Shown: piece after piece, positions 34,100-44,502 of the stretch | How the letters are laid out: every line of letters begins with the position of its first letter | Position numbering within the stretch: position 1 is the first letter of the stretch | Assembly: GCF_001540865.1 (NCBI RefSeq) | Contig: NC_033621.1 | Location: 12,606,276 to 12,670,275 of the forward strand | From: Ananas comosus | Lineage: Eukaryota; Streptophyta; Magnoliopsida; Poales; Bromeliaceae | DNA length: 64,000 bases | Direction of reading: 5' to 3' | Translations under genes and position numbers: made by a program | The notes under the pieces: model-generated | The model's input: only the letters and a program-made list of their open reading frames with translations | Told to the model about the DNA's origin: nothing | Databases searched by the model: none

Positions 34100-34460
34100 A
34101 GATTTTTTTTCCCATTAGCTGTGACACACAAGCCTGTTACACGGAGGAACAGCGAAAGGAACAGATCGTACGGCTGCGATGCAACCATCCCCGACACGAA
34201 AACCAGGAGGAGTGACGTCACCTTCGCCCGTGTCGGACGAATCGTGTCGGTCGCGCGACAGGAGGGGCATCCCGGCCGTCCGATCGCGATCGGGCGGCCG
34301 ATACGAGGTGGGCCCGGGGCACAATCCCCGAGGAGGGAAGCGGACGAACCGGAATCCAGCGGAAGCCCTGTCGGCCGGCCGGGTGGGGGTTGGCAGTCGG
34401 CACTCGCCAGTGACAGTGGCAGTGGCAGTGGCAGTTCTGTAGATTCCTGAAAAAGTGGAA
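34100..34460. promoter_or_regulatory. Orphan GC-rich promoter-like island
   Basis: A sharply GC-rich patch in AT-rich surroundings. It contains a perfect bZIP-type palindrome TGACGTCA (34213-34220), the palindrome CGATCGCGATCG (34281-34292), GGCCGTCCGATCG, and a (AGTGGC)n-like tail near 34412-34435. Frames on both strands are open because of the GC content, but none resembles a protein family. No gene follows on either side. It may be a stranded promoter or first exon, or the start of a noncoding transcript. Confidence 0.4.
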
Positions 34461-34487
34461 CGCATTTACTCCCCTATTCTTTTTAGG

Positions 34488-35508
34488 GAAAATTTTGTCG
34501 ATGCCCTTCTAAAACCATCTAATTTCATAAATGCCCTTTTACAAATTGAAATATCATGTATACCTCCTCAAATTTAAAAAACTTTCAAAAATAGTCCTGC
34601 CATCAAGTCTCCATCAATATTAAAGTTAATAATATTTATATTCCAACTTTACTCCTCTTAATTATTCATTAGTCAATTAATAATTCTATTTCATAAATAC
34701 CTTATATTATATTTCAAAATTAATTAAATTCTATCGAAACTAAAAATTTAGTAAAATTCAATTGATTTTAGTTTAAAAAATTATTGATTTTAATTAAATA
34801 AATATTTCTATTTGGAATAAATTGTAGTTAAATTAAATTTCATTTTGCTTTTATTGTCGGAATAAGAAGATAATTTATTTTAGTTATACCTACTTTTTTT
34901 ACTGCATCGATTGTAAAGTAATAAATTTTTTTATTTGACTACTTAATATAGAGAAAATTCGTCACTATAAATACATTACAACTAAGAGCATTAATATGCA
35001 ATCCGACCTCAAATAAAAAAATTAGTTATATTATAAAAGAACAAACTAAATTCTTGTAATCAATGGACTTTACATGAACCAATAATAATTTTAAATAATA
35101 AATTAAAAAAAAATTAGATAATGAAAATTTTCACAAATTAAGTAGTCAAATCCATTAAATTTAATACCATTGACTAATTTTCATTTAATAGTTAATTATT
35201 ATTAGCTAATTAACCTATTAATTGAATTTCTTTATTAATTGATTACAATAGTTGAAAACTGAATGGATAAAGAAAATTTTAAAAAATGGACCACGTACAT
35301 TTATTTGCCCCTCAATAGTTTGGGGGCAAAATGGACAATTTTATTCTTAAACTTCATTATATCATGGTATAAATAAAATTAAAATGAGTTGAGGGTATTT
35401 TTGAAACAAAGTAAATATTTGTAGGGATAATTTTGATATTTCAAATTATGTAAGGGCATCTATGATAATTTTGAACTTTTGAGGGGTACAAATGAAATTG
35501 CCCCTTTT
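34488..35508. mobile_element. Long foldback-like element, ~1 kb
   Basis: The left end (AAAATTTTGTCGATGCCCTT, then TGCCCTTTTACAAATTGAAA and TATCATGTATACC) is matched by an inverted right end (TTGATATTTCAAATTATG, TAAGGGCATCTATGATAATT, GGGGTACAAATGAAATTGCC). The interior is AT-rich with no coding capacity. Confidence 0.55.
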
Positions 35509-36536
35509 TTTAATTTATTTATCCTTTTTTAAAAAAATAAATTTTCTTTATGAATTGAAGGGATAATATGATATTATGATTTATGTTTTTTTTTTTTCTT
35601 TTGCATTTAACCATCTCGAAAAAAAAAAATTCTAATAAATTTATATTTATATAAAGAATCATTTTCTTACCACGCAAGCGCTTAGGTAGTATTATTAAGT
35701 TGGACACGCTAATTTAATCATCGTGTTTAAACACGGGAATTGATCATCGTCTAACTTTTTGTATTTTTTTTCGTTCCTAAATAAAAAAAGAGAGATCAGG
35801 ATATGGATATGAATATAATAATTCTATCACCGTATTTAAACACGGTGACCGTATTTAAACACGATGATTTATTTACCGTATTCAACTTAAAAATTCAAAC
35901 GTGACGCTTGCATGGCAAGAAGAGAGCCATATGTGTAAATATAAATTTGTTAGAATCATTTGTAAAATTTTTGTTAATAAAGGCTAAATGTAAAAAAAAA
36001 AAGCCCTATTATCTAATATGCGCTTTCAAATTCTAAAATATCTTATTTATTTTTTAAAAAATTAAAATATTTTTGTTAATTTTAAATAATTTGTTCTATG
36101 GTTCATTAATGGAATTGGAGTTTAGCAGAGTACTTTGATAATTTTATAATTAATATGAAAATTTTAAATAGTAATAAAGGGTAAACAAGAAAAAGCCTCT
36201 ATGCATATATATTTTATTCAGAATATGATAATTTACTTTTTATTTGAATGCATGAATATCTTATTCCGTATATTTTTGTGATTGATTATATTTATCATAT
36301 GAGAAGTGTGATCAAATATTTAGAATTAAAAATTATATTCAATTTTCAAATTATTATTTTGAATAAAAAAATTACCTCATAAGTGAAATATGTTATATCG
36401 CCAAATTGCGGATATCAAGATCCTATCAATAAGCAAAAAAAAAAAAAAAAAAAAATCTCTCTTTGCAATCACACAACAAAAAATCCAAACTGAGCCATTA
36501 AACCATATTCAAATATCAAAATATAACAACATATCA
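35509..36536. other. AT-rich intergenic DNA
   Basis: No gene seen. A short motif GTATTTAAACACG occurs several times at 35724-35865 on both strands (ACACGGGAATTG, CACGGTGACCG), a minor local repeat. Poly-A tract at about 36436-36455. Confidence 0.45.
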
Positions 36537-36660
36537 CCGACTGTCCGTAGAGCAAGTGGCAAAGCTTGGTGGTTTGTACCGAGACCTAAGTTCGAATCCT
36601 AGTTGATTACATTTCTAGCTAAGTTTATTCAAATAAAATAAAGAAACAGATAGCGTGCTA
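36537..36660 (+). mobile_element. tRNA-derived SINE, copy 2
   Basis: Contains GTAGAGCAAGTGGCAAAG (A-box side), TTGGTGGTTTGTACCGAG, the B-box-like AGTTCGAATCC, TAGTTGATTACATTTC, AGCTAAGTTTATTCAAATAA, and AGATAGCGTGCTACT before an A/TA-rich tail. ACATATC-like words occur on both flanks (36526-36535 and 36693-36703), possibly a decayed target-site duplication. Confidence 0.78.
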
Positions 36661-37904
36661 CTACTCAAAAATATATATATATATATTTACAAACATATCT
36701 AATCATATTCTATTCTAAAAATTTTCTATTGTGCTTATAATTAAAAGTTAGAAGGTTATTAATTGTTTAAATTAAAATAACATATTCAACTTTCAAATTA
36801 TTTTTTAAAAAATAAATTATTTCATAAACGAAATATGTTATTCTCTCAAATTCTAAAAAATATATATATATATATATATAGTAGGGCTACTATGCAATTA
36901 GGAGCACAGCAGCCCTTGTGCTCCTAACTTTCTAACCACCATCAAGTTTGTTGGGTGGTTAGAATGAGAGAGGAGGGAAATATTGAAGAGATTTTTCTAG
37001 TACTTGTCACATTTGCTAGACAAAAATTATGTGGGCATTTGTTCCCAAACAACTTGTTTGCTAAACAAAAATTGTGTACAGACTCTCATCACGACTGCTC
37101 CTTTCTCTCTCCCTCTCTCTAAAAATTCGGAGCCCACAATTTTTTTTTCTTTTTTTTTTTTTTCATTTCCGAGGATTGTGATGGGCGCCGGCATTGTCCC
37201 CAAATAAATTGTTTGGAGACATTTTTGAAACACTTTTATATAAGTGTCTTATTTATACCAAATTGTTTTAAAAAATCTATTAAGACCTAAATATAAAGTC
37301 CAATCCAATCAAGAACAAAAAGTTCCTACCCAGCCCACTGGGCCCGATTACAAATAAAAAAACAAAGTAAAAAGAAAAATTGATCATCTTCTTTCCTTTT
37401 CCTCCTTTGCCGATGCAGTTGGCGAAATAGGGTTTCGGCGGCTGGAGTTCGGCCGCGAGGATCTCGCAGGGACCGTAGGGGGCTACAATCGCCACGTATC
37501 CCTCCGCCACAAGTAGTTGGAGTAGTAAGTGCCAAATATTAAGGCAGCCTTACCTATAGCGACTCCACATATAGCAATATTTTTAAAAGGTGTCGATAAT
37601 TTAGTCTGCAACACTTTTTTTTTTATCTGTACTGATATTTAATAGTATCGCTATACATTGTCTTTGTTGTAGCGAATGCTTGATAATTTACTTTATACTT
37701 GAATTATTTGTCTTTCAAATGATTTAAAAATATGTGCAACATATAAGTAAATATATGAGTCTTATTATTTAAAATTCAAGTCAGATCAGCAATCTGCTTT
37801 TCATAAAAGTAGTATTTTAAATATTTTTTGAACTTCAATAGTTTTTAGGTAAAATGTTGAAACTTTTTTCACAAATATTTACTGTTTTTTTTTAGGAAAA
37901 ACTT
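36661..37904. other. Intergenic DNA with a small GC patch
   Basis: Contains a TAGTAGGGCTACTATGCA start at about 36880 that resembles the ends of the palindromic MITEs, with GGAGCACAGC and its inverted TGTGCTCC nearby. A GC-richer patch lies at 37395-37510. Its minus-strand frame is open but matches nothing I know. No supported gene. Confidence 0.4.
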
Positions 37905-38318
37905 CAAATACCCCCATTTTGGTTTCACTTTTTCTCATTTTAGTATCCTGTGGTTTAAAGTGTATCACGTTAGTACCCTGTGGTTTTGCACTTTTTCACT
38001 TTAGTACCCTGTGGTTTAAAGTGTATTAACTTAGTACTATGTGGTTTCGCACTTTCTCATTTTAGTACCCTGTGGTTTTTAAACCACATGGTACTAACTT
38101 AATATAAAAATAAAATCATATGGTACTAACTTGATACAAAAATAAAACTACAAAGTACTAACTTGATACACTTTAAACCACAGAATACTAAAGTGAGAAG
38201 TGCGAAACTACAGGGAACTAACTTGATACACTTTAAACCACAGTATACTAACTTGATATACTTTAAACTATAGGGCACTAAAATAAAAAAGTACGAAACC
38301 ACGGGATTTTTTTAAAGT
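37905..38318. mobile_element. CTGTGGTTT foldback built of ~41-bp tandem units
   Basis: Ends are AAAAACTTCAAATACCCCC and the inverted CCACGGGATTTTTTTAAAG. The left half is a tandem series of TAGTACCCTGTGGTTTAAAG and TAGTACCCTGTGGTTTCGC units. The right half is the same series inverted (AAACCACAG..ACTAACTTGATACACT). The switch is at about 38080. This is a palindrome made of tandem repeats, unlike the single-unit copy at 33687. Confidence 0.8.
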
Positions 38319-38624
38319 TTTTTTTTTTTTTTACTTCTATCTCCCGGCCTTTCAAAATATATATTTAGTTTTCTTAAAATTTCAAAAATATTTTCAGATT
38401 ACGATATTAATGAAAAGAATAAAATAACCAAAATACTTTTATTTGTTCTATTATTTTAAAAATATTTTAGATATATTCAATTATAAATTATTAAAAGTAG
38501 ATGTAATATAAAAGTGGAGGTTAAGTATCTCAATTTGAAATTTTAATAAAAGAATAAAATATAGATTTTCGATACTCATAAAAAATAATATTAATATTAT
38601 TAGAAATAAATAAATTAATAATAT

Positions 38625-38860
38625 TCGATGGGAAATGACGAGGAGGGGCCCACGGGCGCTGCACCGCGCGTGCATCTCGCTTTCGCACGTTATTCCCCGA
38701 CAACGCCTGCGATGATCAGAGCCGTCCGATAGGGACTGTTACCGCCCCTGATCAACCCACCCTCGTGAACCGAATCCGCGTGCACCGATGCACCGCGCTA
38801 TTATTTTTGGGGCCTCCGTGTCCCATCGCTGTCCCCCGCAGGATCTATATATATAGCAGT
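38625..38860. promoter_or_regulatory. Second orphan GC-rich promoter-like island
   Basis: GC-rich patch with GAGCCGTCCGATAGG (a motif also in the 34.1-kb island), followed by a good TATA-type box CTATATATATAG at 38845-38856. Downstream on + the sequence immediately becomes AT-rich palindromic DNA with no open frame. It looks like a promoter without a gene. A nearby GACACGTGGC G-box/ABRE lies at about 39088-39098. Confidence 0.4.
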
Positions 38861-39152
38861 TACATCATAGGAGAGAGAAAGTACAATAAAGATTTAAAAT
38901 TTTAATTTTTGAGATTGAAAATTTAAAAATAAATATTATAAATTATAAAATTATAAAATTTTAAATTTGAAATTTTAAATTTAAATATGCAAAATTTAAA
39001 ATTTTATAATATAAAATTTTAAAATTTGATATATATGGGGAGAGAGGAGAGGGAATGGTAGTTTATGGTGCACTGAAAATAGTAAGAGGACACGTGGCAA
39101 GACAGTAACATTAGTGCATGGACTTTAGTATATAGTAATAGATAATAGATTA

Positions 39153-39660
39153 TCTGAGTAGGGTTACTATACTCTTATAAGTATAGAATCCTTCGTACTC
39201 ATAACTTGTTTTCGATGATAGAGCTTCCGAATTGACGATCCACATCGTAATTTTGCGAAATCATAATAAAGTCTATCAAGCAGGTATAAAATGAATGGTC
39301 AAAATCAAACGACTTCTTAAAAATGAATGATTAGATCCTTCAATGTAAGATTGGAGTTATTGATCTTTATCTAGATAGTGAATAAAATTTTATATCAAAA
39401 ATTCAACCTATATATTCCAATTCTTTTACACTGTTAAACTAGCAAGTATTCTATACCGACTATTAAAAATTATCAATTTTATGATATTTTGATCGTAAGG
39501 TAAATGATGTCGAAAAATTATAAAATTTTATTTCTAGAAATTTTAAATGTTCTAGACAATGTTTAACGATATAAATTGTCGATTCGGAAGCTCTATCATC
39601 GAAAACGACTTATGAGTACAAGGGCGATCGTACTTATTAGAGTATAGTAGCCGGACTCTA
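39153..39660. mobile_element. Palindromic MITE F, related to E
   Basis: Starts TCTGAGTAGGGTTACTATAC and ends AGAGTATAGTAGCCGGACTC. Arms share AGAGCTTCCGAATTGACGAT with the inverted mate GTCGATTCGGAAGCTCTATC. The interior shares GGAGTTATTGATCTTTATC, TAGATAGTGAATA and AAACTAGCAAG with element E. Confidence 0.87.
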
Positions 39661-40920
39661 TTTATATTCAGTTTATTATATATTTTCTAAAAAATAATAA
39701 ATTTTTTTTAAAAAAGGTTATGACGTGATAGGTGAATCTAAAGATATTATGAGAACACCACATCAGTAATGCGACTGTTGTATTCTAGATTTTTTTTTTC
39801 TTTATTGGTCCAGTTATTTACGGCACGTCCAATCGGACAGCTCAAATCTTCTTAGAAGTATCACGTTGCCACGTGTCGGACTCCTGTGTGTCCTCTGCGA
39901 CGCTGCATGGCCGGTTTAGTGGTTGTTATCTGAAATTTTATGAAACAAATAGTAAAAAATCAGTTTAGTGGTTATTTTTTGAAGTTTTATGTAAGAAATA
40001 GTAAAAAATTAGGATAAATATACATTATATGTTTGTTTTAGTAAAAGATATAATGTTGTACTTAATTAATTAAGAAAATATTTTTTGCAATTTTAGCGGA
40101 AAATAAAAGAGCATTTATCCATATGTTTTTTCCTTTTTTTTTCATCAAATAGCATAAGACGGCCAAACAACTAATAAATTATTATCAAATTGGGTATTTA
40201 TAATAATTTTTTTTAAAATTAGAGAAATATTTTTTGATATTGGCACTTTTAGAAATNNNNNNNNNNNNNNNNNATATAAAATTAAAGATTGCAGGAAGGG
40301 TACGCATAAAATTAACCCAAGTGAGTAGGAATTACACAAAAAGGTTGTGGAAAAAAATAAAAAAAGAAAAAAAAAAGAAAAAGGTACTGATCCTAAATAA
40401 ATCACGAGCTGAGTTGAGTATTACAATTCTAAATTACGCAGGACCAACCAAAAAAATAAAAATTCGTCACGGCGTAAAATTTATAGGGCCTATAAATTTT
40501 GAAACATTCGACCACGGGCCTAATATTATTTGTTTAAAAATTGGATCGGGCCGAAGGGGTCGGGCTCGAAAGCTTCGATGTATGGCTCACCTTGTTGGGC
40601 TCGATCGAAAGCTTCCGATTCTAATTCGGGCCACAATTGGGTCCAATCTTGGGCCAATGTGGCTAAATTTGGAGCCATTCATGTTTCAGTGCTAAAAGAG
40701 AACCCTAACTAGTTCAAAATAGTAATATATAGCTCTTATCGAATCGCATCGAATTGAATTCTATTCGGATTTGATTCCAAAGCTGAGTATAAATGCACTA
40801 CAAATAGGAAATTGGCTCGAGTCTGACTCGACCTAACTGCTGTAGTTCTATTTCTTTGTCTAGCGTGAACGAAAAGCTGTTTAAGATGTTTTATATGCTG
40901 CTTCGAAAAAGTGGCTTATA
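39661..40920. other. Intergenic DNA with a sequence gap
   Basis: No gene seen. A GC-richer segment near 39820-39915 contains GTCCAATCGGACAGC and the ABRE-like GCCACGTGTCGG. The N run at 40257-40273 marks a gap, and frames that cross it are meaningless. 40540-40690 is a (CGGGC/GGGCTCG)-rich retroelement-like tract without coding sequence. Confidence 0.45.
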
Positions 40921-41220
40921 ACCAACAGAAGCACTACATTCTGCAACAGGACCAAATAGTCGAGAATCCGAGCCGAGTCCCCGAACTGTGGTCTCAATTT
41001 TGGGTCCAATTTGAACCATATCATTTAAGTTAGTTACAACTCAAAGGTGCTAGCTAATGGGCACTGTCCATTAGCAACAGAACCAACATAAACACTACAT
41101 TCTGCAACAGGACCAAACAATCGAGAATCCAAATCGAGTCCCCAAACTGTGGTCTCAATTTTGCGTCCAATTGTAAGTTAGTTACGATTCAAAGGTGCCA
41201 GCAAGTGGACACTGTCCACA
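40921..41220. repeat. ~161-bp imperfect tandem duplication
   Basis: Two successive copies, starting near 40921 and 41082, share CACTACATTCTGCAACAGG, AACTGTGGTCTCAATTTT, TAAGTTAGTTAC and TGGNCACTGTCCA in the same order. A (GATTG)n pentanucleotide run follows at about 41258-41290. Confidence 0.85.
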
Positions 41221-41568
41221 CTCTCCCTAGTGCCACAAAACGACAAAAAATGTACCTATAATTGGATTGGATTGGATTGGATTGGATTGGCCCGGTCACG
41301 TGAAACCACCCGACAACGAGTCCAACCACTAGCGAGACAAACCCTTTCCAGTACGGTCCAAACCCTACGGAACAGCGTGATCTGCTGATCTCACCTAAGG
41401 CAGTTGACTAAAAATTTAATAATTAGTATTCAAAATCTCAAATTCAAAATTTAGTTATTTTATATTTCTAACTAGATGTAATTTAAACTCTCTCTTATTC
41501 CCGTAGCTAAAATATAAGATTGTCCTCCTAACTTTTTCTTATTTTTTGGTGGAGAAGTATTTAGTTAC

Positions 41569-42067
41569 TGTCGTATTATTAGCACTTATCATTAATTTTA
41601 AAAGTTCGAGCTGTTAGAAATACGCAACTAATTTACTTAAAGCATACAGATACAGTGCCAACAGGTCTTGATTGTGACTCGGCCCAACCAGCCTCACTCC
41701 ACTTCGAACATAACTCGGCCTACCCAGTCTCACGCCACAGGGCAGAATACTGGCCCATTTAAGCTCGAACACCTGTACATATTTGCAGCATGCGAGAATA
41801 GTACCTGTGACCTTTGGTCTGATACCACTTGTCGAATTGTTGGCGCTTACCATTAATCCCAGAAGCTCGATCTAATAAAAATACGCAACCAATTCACTTA
41901 AAGCGTACAGATACAGCGCCAACGGGCCTCAATTGTGACTCGGCCCAACCAATCTCATGCCACTTCGATCATGACTCGACCCACCCTGCCCCACGCCATT
42001 TCGAACACGACTCGACCAAATATGATCTTCCGCTACAAGACAGGATGCTGACCCATTTAAGTCAACA
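41569..42067 (-). mobile_element. Complete TRIM retrotransposon with short LTRs
   Basis: Two direct repeats, 41569-41771 (203 bp) and 41830-42067 (238 bp), both start TGTCG(A/T)ATT on + and share TTAAAGCNTACAGATACAG, TTGTGACTCGGCCCAACC and CCCATTTAAG. The ends are TGTCG and (C/G)AACA. Between them are only 58 bp. On the minus strand the right LTR is followed, after 2 nt, by TGGTATCAGACC (41816-41827), the classic primer-binding site complementary to initiator Met-tRNA. The pentamer GTTAC lies at both outer edges (41564-41568, 42068-42072), a perfect target-site duplication. Length 499 bp, no coding capacity: a terminal-repeat retrotransposon in miniature, which must be mobilised in trans. Confidence 0.92.
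41816..41827 (-). promoter_or_regulatory. Primer-binding site of the TRIM element
   Basis: Minus-strand TGGTATCAGACC, 2 nt inside the LTR, matches the 3' end of plant initiator Met-tRNA as used by many plant LTR retrotransposons. It fixes the element's orientation as minus. Confidence 0.88.
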
Positions 42068-42885
42068 GTTACGTGCTTCTGTTATTGTGAGTATTTTATA
42101 GCATTAAAGAAAAAAGAAAGAAAACGTTGACAGAGGAATTGATCGACCATTAAGGCAAGTAAAAAAGGACCAAACGGTTGGTACATGAGGTCTTAAATTT
42201 GAAGCCTAAAAATTGCTTCGCATTTTCAGTTAAGCCAATTTTATTTCTAACAAAAATATAAACAAAATAGATAGCATGGTTCCTTTCTCTCTATGCAATA
42301 AAAGAAAAAAAAAACAAATATTTGGCAAAATTTAAACTTCTGCCCTAGAAGGTATCATCAATGTTAGTTTTGCTGTCGAAAACATTGAAAAATCTGCTAG
42401 ATAGCCATAGACTTAAATTCTCAAAAAATTCAAATTAGCGTTTGGTTAAGTCACTAAGGCTTAGGCTTAGTTTGGTATTGAGGTCTATCTAACGCCATTA
42501 GATAAAATAGAGTTGAGCAAAAAGCATATAGGGATATGCTTCTGCGTTCTCCGGTGGGACCGCAGAAAATATATCGTAACCGACTCATTGCGATATGCGG
42601 AACGCAATATTATATACGGAAACAAACAGGGCATTTTTCCATCGTCGTTTTTCACCGCACGTAACGCAATCTCCCCGCAATCCCAAACAAATACTTTAGT
42701 TGTTGGTGGTAAAACCAATACTTTAGTTCTCGTCAAACTTGATTTCCACCTAACTATAATTACCTTAATTCGTAATTATACTTAATTAAAGATTTCGTAT
42801 TCAAATCCTGTTAGAAAAGTGTTGAACTAAAGGGGCAATTGCTTATATATTCTTGAAAAATTTTCGATTTTTTATTTGGGTTAAA
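42068..42885. other. Intergenic DNA
   Basis: No gene. A stretch near 42510-42640 has GC-richer short inverted words (TCTGCGTTCTCCGGTGGG, GATATGCGGAACGC) that suggest another decayed foldback, not resolved. Confidence 0.4.
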
Positions 42886-43292
42886 TGCATACGCGTCTCT
42901 GTAAATATAGTAAATTACAAATATATCTATGTAAAGTTTAACTTTTATATATTGTCTTTGCAAAAGTTCTAATATTTTCAAATATGTCCCTTCGGTTTGT
43001 TACCGTTATAAAATTGTTTATATTTTAAGTGAAATATTAATTTTACCATCACAAATATGTCTCTTCAAAAGCCACAATAGTATAATATAAAAAGAGCAAA
43101 AATATCAAGTTATTTTATAAACTAACCAACCAGGGTTAAGTATTAAACCTATGATTAACTAAAGTTTTATAATAGATTCTAACGGTAGGGATATATTTGA
43201 AAATATTAGGACTCCTGTAGGGCAACATATGAAAGTTGTACTTTGCAGGAATACATTTGTAATTCACTATATTTGTAGAGACTTGTATGAAA
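42886..43292. mobile_element. Foldback (MITE-like) element, copy 2
   Basis: Same family as 3063-3533: left TTAAATGCATACGCGTCTC, right GAGACTTGTATGAAATTAA, with matching interior blocks (CATCACAAATATGTCTCTTC, AACCAGGGTTAAGTATTAAA, GATTCTAACGGTAGGGATA). It is shorter than copy 1 and lacks the right-hand tandem duplication. Confidence 0.8.
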
Positions 43293-43906
43293 TTAATTTT
43301 TTTTATTTACCCTATTTAAAGGCTAATATTAAAAGTATCCCTTTACAGTTCCAAATTCTTTCAAACCTATCCTTAAAATTAAATTCTATTAATGAATTGT
43401 TAAAAATAACCATTATCTTTGTAAAATTATTATTTTGTCTTTTCAAATATACTCTTTTATCGTCACCAAGTTTTCTTATTTGTTCTTAAATTAGAGAAAA
43501 AAAATATTTTGACTTCTCTTTCAAATATATTATTCTACCATCACCAAATTTTTTTTTATTTGCCCTTAAGTTAAGGACAGAAAAGATATTTTGATTTTTT
43601 TAACTCCGGTAAAAATGTAATCCAAATTTAACTCAAGGTGACTCAGTGGATACTAACATTGAAAGTATTTTCGAATAACAGAAAAAAAAAAAACATTAAA
43701 AGAAAATATTTGAAACAAAAAAAAATAGTAAAAATAAATAAGATATTTTAGAAGCATTGAAAACTGTGTGAAGGCAATTATGTATATTAAAAGATACAGG
43801 AGCCAGTTTCAAATATCAGAATAATGCGAGGACTACCATGCAATTTTACTCTACTCTCATTCCCCTATAATATGGCTATATATTCATGTATGAGTATCCA
43901 CTACTC

Positions 43907-43943
<37 letters not shown>

Positions 43944-43944
43944 A
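43293..43944. other. Upstream region of the PMEI gene
   Basis: AT-rich DNA with decayed repeat-like blocks up to about 43800. Close to the gene, a TATA-like CTATATATT lies near 43876, followed by a (CT)n run at 43912-43939 that should be in the 5' leader, directly before ATTAATGG. Confidence 0.5.
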
Positions 43945-44502
43945 ATGGCTACCACTCTCCTCCTCTCCCTCCTCCTCCTCCTCCTCTCTCCTCTCACCTT
44001 CTCCGTTCCCACGCCCACGCCCACGCCCACGCCGACCCCGCTGGTGCGGAGCACGTGCAACGCCACCACATACTACGACCTCTGCGTCGCCTCCCTCTCC
44101 TCCGACCCCGCCGCCGCCGCCGCGCGCGACCCCACCGCGCTCTCCTCCATCCTCGTCTCCCGCGCCGCCGCCGACGCCGCCAACGCCTCCGCCGCCGCCG
44201 CCTCCCTCGCCGGCGCCGCCGCCGCCGCTGAGCCCTCCGCCGCCGCGCTCCGCGCCTGCGCCGCCAAGTACGCCGCCGCGCGCGACGCCCTCGGCCGCGC
44301 GCTCGCCGCCCTCGCCGCCGCCGAGTACGACTACGCCTTCGTCCACGTCGGCGCCGCCGCCGAGTACCCCCGCGCCTGCCGCGCGCTCTTCCGGCGCCAG
44401 GCCCCGCGCCTCGCCTTCCCCGCCGAGATCGCGCGGCGCGAGGACGCGCTCGAGCGCCTCTGCACCGACGCGCTCGACATCATCACGCTCCTCGGCGACT
44501 AA
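43945..44502 (+). CDS. Pectin methylesterase / invertase inhibitor family protein
   Basis: Small secreted apoplastic inhibitor. PMEI-fold proteins form a four-helix bundle and block either pectin methylesterase or acid invertase; the sequence does not say which. Intronless, 185 aa. A signal peptide is clear (about residues 1-20, an almost pure Leu core), then a PTPTPTPTPTP stretch, then the domain. The family's two disulfide pairs are present as C38-C47 (TCNATTYYDLC) and C105-C145 (LRACAAKY, YPRACRALF), with a fifth Cys at 173. The AEYDYAFVHVGAA block matches the family's conserved third helix. It is extremely Ala-rich and its third codon positions are almost all G or C, so several antisense and shifted frames stay open by chance. 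No catalytic residues are expected. Confidence 0.85.
   Translation: MATTLLLSLLLLLLSPLTFSVPTPTPTPTPTPLVRSTCNATTYYDLCVASLSSDPAAAAARDPTALSSILVSRAAADAANASAAAASLAGAAAAAEPSAAALRACAAKYAAARDALGRALAALAAAEYDYAFVHVGAAAEYPRACRALFRRQAPRLAFPAEIARREDALERLCTDALDIITLLGD

Noticed and set aside
37280..37535. Minus-strand frames with a GC-rich start
   Set aside because: No recognisable domain, poly-T follows, and the frame ends quickly. Not enough support.
40234..40695. 153-codon frame crossing the N run
   Set aside because: Its continuity depends on unknown bases, and the readable part is low-complexity without family resemblance.
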